From assembly GCF_947507565.1 (NCBI RefSeq), contig NC_089180.1, positions 3,224,001-3,288,000 on the forward strand: a stretch of DNA of 64,000 nt. The letters run 5' to 3'. This DNA comes from Oscarella lobularis. Lineage: Eukaryota; Porifera; Homoscleromorpha; Homosclerophorida; Oscarellidae. A program made the position numbers and the translations under genes. The number at the start of each line of letters is the position of its first letter. Positions within the stretch are counted from its first letter, which is position 1. Below are positions 11,050 to 22,668 of this stretch, in pieces. The notes beneath the pieces are model-generated. The model had not been told where the DNA came from and ran no database searches. It was given only the letters and a program-made list of their open reading frames with translations.

Positions 11050-12345
11050 AAGAAGGATTTGAAATGGAGTTTGAAAACGCTTTCTCCCGCGTACTGTCCC
11101 GTGCATATTGTGCTCTATAACGTTGGAAAATAATCTAGTCACTGTTAAATTTGTGCCGTTGCACAGTTTTGGGGCGTCGATGTTTCGCAGAAGCATAATA
11201 GGCGCACCCACTTTTAGAGCTAAGGTGTACGCTGGAAGACCGGGGAGATTGAGCGAATTAAGAACCTCAGTGGGATAGTTGACAGCGTCGTCTGGTTAGT
11301 CGTATCGACTGCGAGATAGACTTTTTCGTTGTCTGGTATGAGCTGGAGCACAGTGTCGTTTATTTGATTGACGGCGTCATTTCGAGGAGCGAGAATAGCA
11401 CGTTCGCCAAGCCAGGCGGTGTCTTTGTATCGCTCCTGAAGTTGAGGAAAAACGGCTTGTATTAGTTCGTTAGATAATTGGACTACTGTGCCGCAAGGTA
11501 CGTTGATGAGACGGTCTTCAGGGCCAGTGGGAATGGTTCCATTGCCGATTTGCAAGAGTAATTCGGCGTAAGAGCCTGACTCGCTGTCTCCGTACAGATG
11601 CACTCTCATGTTCGTTGTCAAACGCATAGTTCGAACTGTAGGCCAAATGGAGCGTGAGTATTTCAGGCATACGGCGATCTCGTCGGCCTTTGTTCCTTTT
11701 GGTATAACAGGCAGGGTTTGTCTAAAGTCTCCTGCCAGTATTAGAGGGAGACCTCCCATGAGGGTGTCGTTGTTGCGAATATCTCGCAGGGACCTGTGTA
11801 ATGCATCGAGAGCTTTTTTGTTGGCCATGGTGCATTCGTCCTATACCGCGACTTTGGCCAGGGAGAGAAGTCTTGCTCTCACTGTGTTTTTCTGAGATGT
11901 GCACGTGGGACGCTCGTAACGACTGATATCTAAAGTTAGTTTAAAAACAGAGTGAGCCGTTTTGCCGCCAGTGAGGAGAGTTGCCGAAGAAGCGACTGCG
12001 AGAGCAATGTCGCCTCGTGATCGTATTTTATCAAGGAAAAGATTGAGCAAATCGGTTTTTCCTGTTTCTCCTGGCGCATCGAGGAAAATGATAGAATGAT
12101 AGACCTCGAGCGACGTAAGAAAGTAATTCTTCGTATATGTGTCTTTGCTCTTCCGTGAGGGAGTGTTCATTCCTTGTCAGTCGTTCCTTAACTCCGCGGT
12201 GTTATAAGAGTATTCAGCGGCAATTTCTCTAGGAAGGCTGTCGTCGTCTTCTTCGGAAGAGCGATCAGGACTGGGCAAATGGTAGTCGCTAAGGGGCTTT
12301 CCTCCAAGAAACGAAAGCAGTTTGTTCTCGATGCAAAGTAGAGCT
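11050..12345 (-). pseudogene. Helitron PIF1-type helicase domain
   Basis: Reading leftward, a linker (GKPLSDYHLPSP near 12285) leads to Walker A as LDAPGETGKT near 12080; the family usually has GGTGKT, so one Gly is Glu. ILAGDFRQTLPVIPKG near 11710 is the next helicase motif, then MRLTTNMR, and the C-terminal [21 protein letters not shown] and [14 protein letters not shown] near 11150-11260. There are frameshifts near 11840 (between two open segments), near 12170 and near 11270. The right edge at about 12345 abuts a gypsy fragment on the other strand. It is probably the C-terminal half of a Rep-helicase whose N-terminal half may be the one at 16776-17858. Confidence 0.8.
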
Positions 12346-12419
12346 CGCTTTCAAGACAACCATTACCTCCTGATGAGGAAGAAACGGAAGTGGAAGAACG
12401 AGTGGAAGAATAGTTCGGA

Positions 12420-14001
12420 CGTCGGAAGAGTTGGCGGACCTGCAGCAGAATGACGTTTTAATCGGGCTAGTGCTAGAGAATTTTCCAGCGAAACCTCCGT
12501 TGACGGCGGCTAGCCAGAGTAATTTGCGATTGGCTGCCATGAGGAAGGTTTGGCACCAGCTGGCACTAGACGACGGCGTGCTGTATCGATTTGTTAAAGA
12601 TGAAACCGGGGACGAAAGACAGCTTTTGGTTGTCCCGAAGGAACTACAAAGTGAAGTCTTGAGACTGGCTCACGAAGTAAGCAGTCATTTCGGAGTGGAA
12701 AACACTAGCACGTGTGAAGGAAGGATTCTGGTGGCCGGGGTATACACGCGCGGTTAAAGAATGGGTAGCAGCCTGGGGACCCTGCGCGCGGAGAAAGGCT
12801 CGTACTCGCCAGAGAGTAGTTCCCTTACACACTATGCCTGTGGGAAGACCGTTTGAGACACTTGCAATGGACTTTGTAGGTCCGGTGCCTGAAACGGAGA
12901 GACGCCATAAAAGCATATTGATCGTGACGGATTTCTATACAAAATGGGTGGAAGTGTTCCCAACGAGGGATCAACAAGCGGTGACGGTGGCTAAGCTGCT
13001 AGTGAATGAAATCTTCGCGCGTTTCGGTATGACGACGACGCTTCATAGTGACCAGGAATAAAATTTCGAGTCGTCTGTGAAAAGAAGTATGCAAACTGTT
13101 GAGGATTAATAAGTCGAGAACCACAGCTTACCACCCACAAGGCGACGGATTGGTTGAACGGTTCAACAAGACCATGGTAGAATCCCTTACTAAGTACGTG
13201 CACCAGAATCCGAACAAATGGGATCTCTGGCTACCTCTCGTACTTATGGCATATCGTACGGCAGAACACGCCTCGATTGGTCGAACACCGTTTGAATTGG
13301 TCTCTGGGCGTAAAGCTAGACTGCCGGCAGATGTTGAATTTGGAACCCCAACGGCACCGCCGGTGCCAGTACCTGAATACGTTGAAGAGTTAGAAAAGAG
13401 GAATTGAGAATCCCGAGAGTTTGTTGAAAGCCGAGCTTGTTGCCGCGCAGGCAAGGCAAACGTGCAATTACGATAGTCGACTTTAGGGTCAAGATGATTT
13501 TGAATTGGGACAGCGAGTGTGGCTTTACAAGCCGAAAGGACCTACTACGAAGTTTAGCCTGGTGAATGCTGGACCATATACGAGATTTTGAGATTGTATT
13601 CGAATGGAACGGCCGATGTTCGATTATTTGAGCCTGGTTCATTGAGGACGAAGGTGGAAAAAGTCCATCGCCCTCGACAGGCGGAGGATCTAGAGGAGAG
13701 GGCCAGACCAAGGCGAAGGCTGAGAAGAGCCATCACCGAAGAGGCCGCCTACGATGCAGAGTGGGTGGCGGACGACACCGATGACGACGATGAGACGGCT
13801 GGAGATGTCGTCCGGGATCTACGAAGGATGTTCGAAGCAGGGGAGCGCGCTTCGGAGGAACCGGAGGAGCAGCCGAGGCAAGCAGTAGCTCAGGGTGGAG
13901 CGGGGGCTAGGCAGGAGGCTCGCGTTAGGCCTGGTTGTGACCGTCGTCCCCCCGATCGTTTTGGCGATTTTATCGCCTGGGGCGACTTGCAGCATCATTG
14001 A
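12420..14001 (+). pseudogene. Ty3/gypsy integrase and 3' region
   Basis: Contains the integrase zinc-binding region with its histidines (HEVSSHFG near 12670). The first cysteine of the C-x2-C pair is Trp (WGPCARRK near 12775). The DDE core follows: MDFVGPVPE near 12870, LHSDQE near 13045 and HPQGDGLVERFNKT near 13135. It is interrupted by frameshifts near 12715 and 13090 and by a TAA at 13060 where the family has Gln. The C-terminal part (13588-14001) is acidic and Arg-rich (RPRRRLRRAITEEA). RT and RNase H are absent, so the copy is 5'-truncated and inactive. Confidence 0.85.
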
Positions 14002-14106
14002 GTTCCTTCCTGCAGTAGCGTTAGAGTAATGAAAAACTCCCAGATCGCAGTTGCTATTTGCTTTTTTTTTGGGTTGCTGTTGTAGTCGTGGTCGGGTCGA
14101 CCAGAC

Positions 14107-14125
14107 TTAACCGGGGAGGTATGTA
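14107..14125 (+). promoter_or_regulatory. Candidate polypurine tract and 3' LTR start
   Basis: A purine-rich ACCGGGGAGGTA at 14110-14121 is followed by TGTAGCAGG, the TG start expected of an LTR directly downstream of a gypsy pol. The LTR right end and a 5' partner were not found. Two TATAA-like stretches lie within 50 bp downstream. Confidence 0.4.
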
Positions 14126-14199
14126 GCAGGCGTAGATAAAAAGTCACGTGACTATAAGAAGAGGATATAATTAACTAGATATAAGAAAATAATAGAGTC

Positions 14200-14790
14200 T
14201 TTGCTCACGACTCGAGAGGACAGCAACACAAGGCATCGGAAACTCTTTCATCTTTTGCTCGCCCTTTTCGCCTCGCTCGCACCGCTCGCCTCACCCGCGT
14301 CACAGGAAGATCGCGAAAGTGCTGCCGTTCAATCGAGAAAGTCGTCCGCGCGCTGTTCGAAATCGATCGATCGCGAGAATCGTGGAAAACGGGGCTTCGC
14401 GGGCGTTTTGGGCGCGAATCGACGGTAGAAAACGCTTCGCAAAGTTGAATAACGGGCGTCGGAACTTCGAACGAAGCGAAACGACGCCCGAATCGCTCGA
14501 AAAACGACAAATTGCGAAAAGGGCCTGGCGCGAAAGTAGCGCGGTACGGCCAGGAGACCCTTTCGAAAAGTTCGCTCGCGACGCGCTTGGCGCCGAGCGA
14601 CGAAAAGCGAAGGAAGAGTTCGCGGACAACGACTCGACGACGTCATTCGAGCAAGATGGCGCGTACAGTGCGAATCAGCATAAACTTCCAAACCGCTAGC
14701 GCGCGCTTTACCAGCGCAAAATTCAAATGTGGCTTTTTCCATGCTGCACACATTTCGCCAGTAGCCTTTGCATACATTCGCAGTTCTTCT
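14200..14790. other. GC-rich, CGA-rich block without a recognised gene
   Basis: Base composition jumps relative to the flanks and several frames stay open on both strands, as expected from CG-rich sequence. A segment around GTCGAGAAAGTCGTCCGCGC (about 14330-14385) recurs at 16648-16693. The CGCTAGCGCGCGC motif at 14690-14712 recurs at 2831-2856. It may be an LTR or leader region or another dispersed repeat. Confidence 0.35.
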
Positions 14791-14944
14791 CTCTAAGCGT
14801 TTATGCTGAGAGTCATTTCAGGGCCGAAATAATCTGCTAAACTCACGTGACAAGACGATCCTCACGTAAACAAGTTTTTCCGTCCGAGAAAAGACGGAAT
14901 AGTCCCCTTTCCTCCCGCAGTAGCTTCCACTGTCTATCCTCTAA

Positions 14945-15150
14945 AAAATCATTGTGGGGATTTCTCGCTTTCGCTACCGTTCTCGAGCTACGCCACGATG
15001 ATCCGATTATGAGACGTGGTATACAAACACGTTTTACGGCCTCGGCGACCGACGAAATCGTTTCTTGTTTGCGAAATTCTGAAGAGATATAATAGCTAAA
15101 GAAAATCATTGTGGGGATTTAGTGCTTATCGTTCGGTTGCTGAGATACAC
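14945..15150. repeat. Diverged direct repeat, spacing 157 bp
   Basis: AAAATCATTGTGGGGATTT occurs at 14945-14963 and 15102-15120. The following 25 bp (TCGCTTTCGCTACC versus TGCTTATCGTTCGG) remain alignable, suggesting an old tandem duplication. Confidence 0.55.
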
Positions 15151-15233
15151 CCTCTTGACTTTGAGGCGAGTGTTCGAGCGTAGACTGCTAGCGCGCGGCG
15201 TACTTCCGGCATAGAATCTGCGACTTTTTGCAG

Positions 15234-15450
15234 CAAAGTGAGAGGCATCACGTTCTACGAAGGCTACGCGCTGGTCGAGGAAGCCGGCGCGTCGTTTGCG
15301 AGTGGAGCGCGGCAATCCGCGTGACGCTAACGCCGTCGCTGTCTTCGCCATCGACGGGGACGGACGCGTCATGGCTGGCCACCTAGAAAAGGCCGTAGCG
15401 TCGATCGCTGGCCCATTCTTTCGATATGGGAGGATGACGACATGCGCAGG
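15234..15450 (+). pseudogene. HIRAN-domain exon, HLTF-like
   Basis: The exon-like segment opens after CTTTTTGCAG (15224-15233) and ends near a possible donor at 15451 (GTTAGT). It encodes VRGITFYEGYALV, then in the next frame LRVERGNPRDANAVAVFAID and GRVMAGHLEKAVASIAGP. That order matches HIRAN as found in HLTF: hydrophobic G-x-x-x-Y start, R-E/R-x-x-N-x-x-D-x-N-A-V centre, VGH-like end. HIRAN binds 3'-OH DNA ends. A frameshift near 15290 splits it, so it is a remnant. No SNF2 helicase part is visible nearby. Confidence 0.6.
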
Positions 15451-15940
15451 GTTAGTATAGTTCAGTGTACCGTATATCTGTACTGTGTTTCTTTATTCAG
15501 AGTTTTCACACGTGGCGCATTCGCTGACGGGTCTCGCTGTTACAGCAACAGGTCGGCGACCGTGCGAGTCACAGCGGAGGGGGACAAGCATGCGTGTGCT
15601 GCTATTGAGTACGACGTAGCTAGGCTGTAATTAAAAATATATTATAAAATACAGCTACACTTAGATGTCGAGAGGTCGATTCTTTGAATAATTAATGAAT
15701 TTTAGAAAAGCCGGTGTACATGTTGCCCGCATCCGCGGTCATTTTTTAGAGCTGCCATCCACTGCATAGCCGCACTAGAAGTCGACATGCAGGCTGGAGT
15801 CATCGCTCACGCGGATAGCCAAAATAATTATTCATCTTCCGAGCAGTCACAGCAGTCACTGAGTGAATGATTCCCTATTCACTCTTCTGTGTGACTTGTA
15901 TTTCTTGACAGCATCCTTGGCTTCCAGACCTAGAGAGTAT

Positions 15941-16577
15941 TCATTTTCGTATGTACACTAAAACCTTGTCTGACTTTCCCTCACTGTACGCATGCTGGTA
16001 GTCGCGCACCTTCCTGAAGAACATCCTCATAAGATCTAAAGAAACTTGATCAGGTGCTTCTGGGATGACTCTCCTCAAGGCTCCTATTGTATAGTTGCAC
16101 TTAGCTCGTGTGACTCGCTTGGCATCTCCCCACACCCGTTCGATTGGACTGAAATATTATAAACACAGGTAAGTAATCCAATGAAGTATTTAAGCGTCAC
16201 TTCATCTCGCAGTGGTACTTAGGGAAGAACAGCACATGATGGCCCCGTGATTCGATGACGTGCTCTAAAAGTGATTTCTCGTTCGCAAAGTCTTTATGAG
16301 TTGACAGCTCCTCTTGCATTTGCTTCTGAAGCATCCCAGTGCAGTCGACACCCCGCTCAGTAAGAACCTTAAGACAGACTGTGTCAGATATATTATCCGT
16401 ATTTGAGTGCTTTTCTACCCGTAGTAGTTCTTTCGCTTTCCCGGTAGAGGGGTCGACCATAGAGAAATGCCATCCGTTGAAAGTGGTGTCCCACATCCTG
16501 GGTTGTTTTCCATCGTCCGTCACGTTCATTCTCGACGCAACCAACGCATCATCAGCCATAGCCGTGTTGGAGCTTCA
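15941..16577 (-). pseudogene. DDE transposase C-terminal exons with one intron
   Basis: Two exons (16577-16201 and 16148-15941) join across a 52-nt GT-AG intron at 16149-16200. The splice recreates Asn in an N-PIERVWG motif: HCEM on one side, PIERVWGDAKRVTRAKC on the other. The segment starts MADDALVASRMN and includes RGHHVLFFPKYHC, as in a widespread eukaryotic DDE family whose final Glu sits in NPIERVWG. Residues are well kept and I see no stop within these exons. The N-terminal catalytic Asp exons are missing to the right, where a dispersed repeat begins near 16600. I cannot assign the superfamily name with confidence. Confidence 0.65.
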
Positions 16578-16775
16578 TTAAATAAAAAAATAATACCTCT
16601 AACCCATTGTCTATCACACCTTTGATCGAAGATGCGACCCTGTCGTCGAGAAAGTCGTCCGCGCGCGTTTCGAAATCGATCGCGAGGATCGGTAAGAGTT
16701 GGTGTTACTTCCGGTCGTCACTACCGGTCGTTAGTGCCGGCACCTTTTCGGTTATTGTGAACCCCTTCTTTCAAA

Positions 16776-17858
16776 TCAGGCCGCGCTAAGAACGTATTTA
16801 CATCTTGTAACCCGCGTTTTGGTAGATAGAAACGGACTGTACGGAACGACCCACCTGTTGTCAACGTGAAATCTGCCTATCGTCGTTTCTACTCCACCGT
16901 CTTCTGGAGATCGGCGTCGGTATAGCGGATAACCGTTGAGGGATGTGATGGTCTCGCGCAAAAACTGTCTTGCATGGATAATGTTTTGTGCAGCGCCCGT
17001 CGATCATGCAAGATCTGCGATTGAGTTGACCGCAAGGTCCGTGGATCATGTGTTTAGTTACTGTTGCAAAAAGTAATGAGTTATCGCTTGGGTCGGGAAG
17101 TTCGGCGCTTATGATGCTGTCTATTTGATCGGGACGAGTTTTTTCTACCATCCAAGAGAGAAAGTGTACGTGAAGTAAGCCACGCTTTTGCCACTCAATG
17201 ATGTAAACGTGACAACGTTTGATGCCGTAAATGTTTTGCGTGTCCACGAGGTACATGAACGTTTGAACTTTCAACCTGAACAATCTGGCTATAAGATCGT
17301 GTCGATCTGTTGGATTTTGTCCGGGAAAGAGTTCGTTAGTAATTTCCGGCCAGTTTGGATTGCAGGTCATGGTTATGAATAAATCGGGAGCTTCGTGATG
17401 CTTGACGTACGACGTCATTGCTTCTTGACATTTTTCGTGCATGTATCGAGGTCCCCCAGTAAACGTCGAAGGCAAAACGACCAGTTGGCCAACGTTGCGC
17501 ACGTTGTGGTCGGTTTCGACTGCATCTCTAGGTCGCACGCAGTTGTTCCTGGAGATAGCGTAGTTTGTTAAGTCTGTCCGTTTCGATTTTGGCAAATTGG
17601 AAATTTCAGAGTGATCGTTAAGATGATCGTGAGATTGCAAATCGGAAAAGCTTTTGCTAAGACATCGGCGGGCACTCGCCGTAGCTGTGGCAGTGGCTGT
17701 AGCGGTAGAAGCGGTAGTAGTAGCCGAAGCAGTAGCGACAGCAGCAGCTGCAGTAGTAGTAAATGTAGCATTGGCGGAAGAAGAATTTTTGGTGGTAGCG
17801 GCAGTAATAACAGTTTCTTGCTCTGGACGTAGAACGGCGGTAATACGCCGATCTTCCG
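16776..17858 (-). pseudogene. Helitron Rep (HUH endonuclease) domain
   Basis: The Helitron_like_N pattern is clear on the minus strand: LPSTFTGGPRYMHEK near 17455, DLFITMTCNPNWPEI near 17360, the HUH motif LLHVHFL near 17165 (both His present), AELPDPSDN and KHMIHGPCG near 17040-17100. After a frameshift near 16930, NGYPLYRRRSPEDG and VDNRWVVPYSPFLS follow. Upstream of 17640 the frame stays open through an Ala/Thr-rich low-complexity linker to a TGA near 17860. The catalytic tyrosine region lies beyond the break at about 16790. Rep nicks and rejoins single strands in rolling-circle transposition; this copy cannot. Confidence 0.85.
17683..17790. repeat. GCWGTAG-type low-complexity repeat
   Basis: Imperfect GTAGCNGTGGC/GCAGTAG triplet-like repeats. 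On the minus strand they encode an Ala/Thr-rich linker in frame with the Helitron Rep remnant. Confidence 0.75.
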
Positions 17859-17863
17859 TTCAC

Positions 17864-18145
17864 TTAATTGTAAAGAATTTTATCGATTGTATCGAATGGC
17901 CGATTGCAAATGACCTCCATTTGCTTCAAATCGGCTGTAAGATGAAGCTTGATAGTTTGACTTTTGATAGTCAACACGGCTTTCGTCTGTTCCTCGCACG
18001 ATTCGCGAAGAGATAAGTTACCGCACAACGAACAGCGATAAAATTCAGAAAGAAGCTCGAGAGAAGCAAGGAGGTGCTTAATTAAATACACTCGAAAATC
18101 TTGTCCGGGTTGTTTTAAAGAGATTGACGAGACCCCTACAAACAA
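17864..18145 (-). pseudogene. RPA-like OB-fold fragment, possible Helitron accessory gene
   Basis: A 93-codon open frame with a C-x2-C pair (YRCSLCGN near 18025) and a hydrophobic beta-rich tail (AVLTIKSQTIKLHLTADL) resembles the C-terminal zinc/OB region of RPA1-like proteins carried by animal Helitrons. It sits immediately upstream of the Rep remnant on the same strand. Similarity is by pattern only; it may be something else. Confidence 0.35.
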
Positions 18146-18267
18146 CCATGGACTATCGCTACTACGGATTCAACGCGACATACCAATTAACGTCGAAAAA
18201 GCAGTTGACGATTTTGCAAGGAAACATCCAAGACGCCTTGAACTGACAATTATGTTAGACAATTAGG

Positions 18268-18702
18268 CCTGTTTGTGCGAAAAGCACGACTTGTCCACTT
18301 CAACAGTGCCCGCATGAATCCCGCAGCCCCCCAATTTGATAGCGTCTTCAGGTAGCTTGAGATACCAAGAGCAAGCGTCTCGCAGGTACTGCTAAACTTG
18401 CCCACACGCTTCGCGCCCAATATTTGCTTCAATGGCAGCTTCTCCAATGGGCCGATGTTCAGCCCATTGCTGGAGAAGAAGCGATGTTCTCAAGGATAGT
18501 TTACTTTTAGGGAAGAAGGATCGTATGAACCTGTATAGAAGACTTTAGAAAACGACCGAACGACGATGGAGGAGTTTAAAAACTTTATAGCGGTGCATGA
18601 CCCTTTTGGACAACGCCACATATAACCGTCATTACATTTCAGGCGAGACCCAACGTACATGCCAGTGGTGCACTTAGGGTAAGACATTCTGTTTGGTATC
18701 AA
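18268..18702 (-). pseudogene. Merlin transposase N-terminal fragment
   Basis: On the minus strand, YPKCTTGMY and DGYMWRCPKGSC near 18610-18680 match the C-x2-C...W-x-C-x4-C zinc region that opens IS1595/Merlin transposases. Near 18290, in another frame, TVEVDKSCFSHK corresponds to the VEIDES motif with the first catalytic Asp. The rest of the catalytic domain is absent beyond 18268. Frameshifts and a TAA near 18490 make it a remnant. It is the complementary half of what survives best at 7650-8531. Confidence 0.6.
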
Positions 18703-18977
18703 GTCCCTAGCCTGAAAAACTCGACTACGCCGAGTGGAGGTCCAAATATTACAGAGCCAAGATCTGCAAGCGACATCGCGCCGGAGAGAATGAGTATACC
18801 TAGTAGCGGTGCGCTCAAACGTACTAGTCTGTATGTTGGGCGCCAGACATTGGCGCCTGTAATATCCCGCTCTGTTTTATCGCAAATTTTTATTACTATG
18901 GCGTGACCTATTCCTGATTTTTCATTGGCTGCTACTAAGATTGGAGCTAGTGCAACTGTGCGAGCACAGTGTCTCAC

Positions 18978-20640
18978 AGAAAAATGTCGCTTCGATACAT
19001 CTTCAACGAAGGAACTTCAATGGAGGTCGCACTCTGCGTTCAACACCTACATCTTCTGCCGTCCAAAGCAAAATGCCATCTTTGCTCTGAGCCAATGATA
19101 ATGCGAGAGAAGAACAGCGATGGGTTAACGTGAAAGTGCGTGAGGATAACATGCAGGACAATCAGGTTGGTTCTATGAGAAGCGACACTGAAGGTGAAAC
19201 AATGCTTGACAAAGAGCGGTTCAGCTTTTCAGGGAGTCCAGATAAAGAGGTTTGATTGTACCAGGCCCTTTTCCCCTCTAGAAGTATCCAGGAGATCAAG
19301 ATAAAGGGCCTGACCAGGCGAGCCTATAAATTGTGCTTGGCGTTAATTGAAATGTATATCTTCGGCTATCCAAATACTTTTCAGATCGGAGTAAGTCTTT
19401 CAAGTGGGCGAGGATGTTTCTGGCAGCTGTCGACGCCTCAGTCTGTTGCGCAGCCTAATTGCGCTGCACTTAGTTGAGCAACTTTTACCCAAATGAAATA
19501 GGTCGCTCGTCATGCACCCTCTCCAAAAAGCAAATTCTAAATAAAGATAAGAGAAAATGACGCTATGAGATCATTTGCCTTACTACTCTGATGACGCGCA
19601 AAAAAACATTCTAAACGCTTCCGTGTATCCTAGTTATGGAAAAAATAATGCACAAGTTTAACCGCCGAGGAAGACATTTCATTACTATTATTTATCCTAA
19701 TAATGAAATAACGCCGAACAAAGATTAGGACACCAAATTGAGCAGCTAAATGCCAGTCTTATAACACAAACTCTTACTCTTATTCTAGATGCTTTCCAGT
19801 TGCTTTACACACGTGGAATCATTCCCAATATTTGAAAGCCGATCGTTCACAGCACGAACCACAGCCAATGATTCTTTTTATCTGCCACTCCGCCCATGAG
19901 ACAAAATGATTAGTTTATCCCCATCATCTTCACGCCTACTTTTTAAAGACGCGTCGCTGCTGTTGCTTTAGGGACTGCGGCGGATCCTCTTCTGATGCAC
20001 TCGTCCTATGTTTGAGAAATCAGCTCTTCACTGGACAAATGACTTGGGTTTTTGAAGACCTTGGCTTTTACCTAATATGGCTTTGGGATCATCGGAGTTA
20101 GGAAAACTATCGGAAGCGTATTTCGAAGCGCCTGCTGTGACCACGGATCCTAGAAAGATATGGATTAGAAACGCGTGAACGCAAGTCGATCCAAGCTTGC
20201 CTTGCATATAATAACTGGGACATTGAGACCCCGTCTGAGACATACTGACACCCTGTCTAAGACACGTTAAAACTTTAATAAAGAACTACTGCGACGGTTA
20301 TTTATCACAAGCGCTGATAAATGTCCCGAATGATAGAGTCGACGCGGAAAGTATAGTTCACTTGTCAGGGTTTTATACAGGATTTTTGAGTAGGGTGGAA
20401 AGATTTTTATTCCGCGGCGCCGAGCGCCGTTGAAACATTTTTAGGCACCACGCCCACTGAAAGCACCGTTTTCCGCTAAATTTTGACCTTGCAGCGATGC
20501 TCTTTTAGCACGTTGCCTTTTCCATTGCTCTCTTTCTGTCCTTTTTCTGGTCGTTCTTTGAAGCTCCTACCTGTGAGAAGCGTTTAAAACAGTTTAGGGT
20601 CGCATTAGTTAGCGTACTTTACTCCAACTGACTCCCGGAG
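18978..20640. other. No gene seen apart from the hairpin repeat
   Basis: Mixed sequence with short frames on both strands. I found no recognisable domain and no consistent exon chain. Confidence 0.35.
19258..19330. repeat. Hairpin repeat family, copy 2
   Basis: ACCAGGCCCTTTTCCCC ... GGAGATCAAGATAAAGGGCC, then GGCGAGCCTATAAA. It has the same stem and outer CGAG motif as the copies at 10310, 36188 and 39245, but is more diverged. Confidence 0.5.
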
Positions 20641-20649
20641 TAAAACAGG

Positions 20650-22668
20650 ATGGCGAAGCGTTTCTTTTACTCTGACGACAGCCTTACCGAGAACAGGTAC
20701 ACGATTAGCAGCGACGATGAAACGGATGTGCAAGACTCTTCAACCGCTCTCACAACGGAGTTTAAGGAGGCAAAGAGGCGGCGGAAAGCAAAATCGTACA
20801 AGGCTAGACTTTCTTTTCGACCAAAATGAAAGGAGACGTACGGCTGGCGGCTGTGCGAGTCGTCTGCTGAAGGAATGTTTTGCTCTATTTGCCGAACACA
20901 TGGTCGACCACCTTCTTCAGCTAAGGGAGCTTGGACAGTTAGAGGCATTAGAAACTGGAATCATGAAGCAGAAATTTTGAAACAGCACAACAGCTCTCAG
21001 TGGCACAAAGATGCTGTTGTTGCATCTCAACACGCTGCTTCAGGTCGTACAGTGTTCGGAATGCAGCTGGCTGGGGTGAGAAAGCACAAGAGGAAAAATG
21101 GCTGAAAAACCGTTCTATTATTTTGAAGCTTCTTCGTTCGGTGTACTTTATGGCAAAAGAGCACCTCCCCCGCTCCACTTCATTCACTGATTTAGTAGGT
21201 CTTCAAATTGAAAATGGTGATGACACTCTGAAGCAGCATGTTGAAAGTGGGGCAGGAAATGCACAGTACACGTCTTCGTTCTCTTGTACGAATATGATTA
21301 AAGCTATTGATGATTGGATTTTGAATGGCTTGCACAGCAGTATCAGGAAGAGCTCTTACTTTTCCATTTTAGCTGATGAATCGCAAGACATTACCTCTCA
21401 GGAGGAGCTTTCTGTGTGCTGCCGATGGCTCGTAGACGGAAAGCCTGAAGAGCAATTTTTGGATGTCATTCACGTCAAAGCAACTAATGCAGAAACTTTG
21501 GCCAAAGCACTTACGAACTTTATAGAGACAACAGGCCTTGATTTTGAGAAGCTTGTAGGCCAAGGGTATGACGGGGCTGCAACGTTTTCCAAAACAAAGA
21601 CAGGAGTTGGTAAAAGAATTAGAACTCGGGCTGCTCATGCTCTCTACGTTCACTGCTCGTGTCACAGGCTGCAGCTTGCAAATGTACAAGCAGCGGCGAG
21701 TAATACAGAAATAAAAAAAGTATTCGGAATGATGACAAATTTGCGAAAATTGTACTATTACTCTCCCAGAAAAGCTGAAGCCCTTAAAGAGGTTTCATTA
21801 GTTCTTAACTTGCCTCAGCTTAAAGTTGTAAAACTTAGCGACACGAGGTGGCTGTCTCACGAGCGTTGCATCAAAGCCATTTGCAAAGATCTGCCCTCCC
21901 TCATTATTACACTTATACGAATCCGATGGAGACAACGAAGCCTTTGGGGTAGTTACCCTTCTTTCAAGCACTGTGGGAATAATGAGTGTGATCATGTTGT
22001 CCCACGTTCTCTGCTAATGACTAAACTAAACCTGTTTATGCAAGCTTCAAATGCTGACTTTACACGGCTTCCTGATTTTCTAAGTAATATTTACGAAAAA
22101 CTGATGTTCGCTAAAGATGAAGATTCTGTCTGGATTACGAAATCGAAAGAGGCAATGACCTCGCTTCGGGAGGAAAAGGAATAACTATAGCAGATAAATT
22201 CGGATTTACGTCAGCTGTGATTAGTGCCGAAAAGTACAGTGATAGGATTGCCGCTCCGTACATCTCGAAGTTAATTTCGAACATTAAAAAGAGATTTTCG
22301 GACGAAACCGTGAGCCTATTGGTGGCAAGTTCAGTATTCCATCCTTTGAAGCTGCCACCAATAGACAGAGTCCGCGGGTACGGTGAAGAGAAAATTGGTG
22401 TAATAGCGTCTTTCTACGGAGAAGATGCTGAAATAGAATTCCAAAGCACCCGATTTGTCTCCAAAGCGTTAATTTGCGAAAAAACCCTGCTGGAAGAATG
22501 GCACATGTTTGCAAAAGCTCTGGTACAGGAAAAGAGAAAAATGGAAAAAGAAACCCCTCACCCTTCAATGATTCAGCTGGCTTCGGCTATGTTTGGCTGC
22601 GAAGCGTATAGAAGTATATTTCCCGAATTGTTTAGATGCATATATTTGCCATATTCTTACCGATATTA
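20650..22668 (+). pseudogene. hAT-type transposase with TTF zinc finger
   Basis: Starts MAKRFFYSDDSL at 20650. The acidic leader is stopped by TGA at 20827; then W...ESSAEGMFCSICRTHG and NSSQWHKDAV form a TTF/BED-like zinc finger. The DUF4371-type catalytic core follows from about 21100: SSYFSILADESQDIT near 21355, GQGYDGAATFSK near 21560, CSCHRLQLAN near 21655, LSDTRWLSHERC near 21835. It continues after a frameshift near 22185 to IFPELFRC at 22620. It stops where the CER-FS dimerisation motif should start, so the 3' end is lost at about 22668. Animal relatives are the ZMYM-like hAT transposases. At least three lesions make it inactive. Confidence 0.8.

Noticed and set aside
17568..17863. 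Leu-rich or Tyr/Cys-rich proteins
   Set aside because: Alternative frames of a triplet-like low-complexity tract; only the Ala/Thr frame is continuous with the Helitron Rep.
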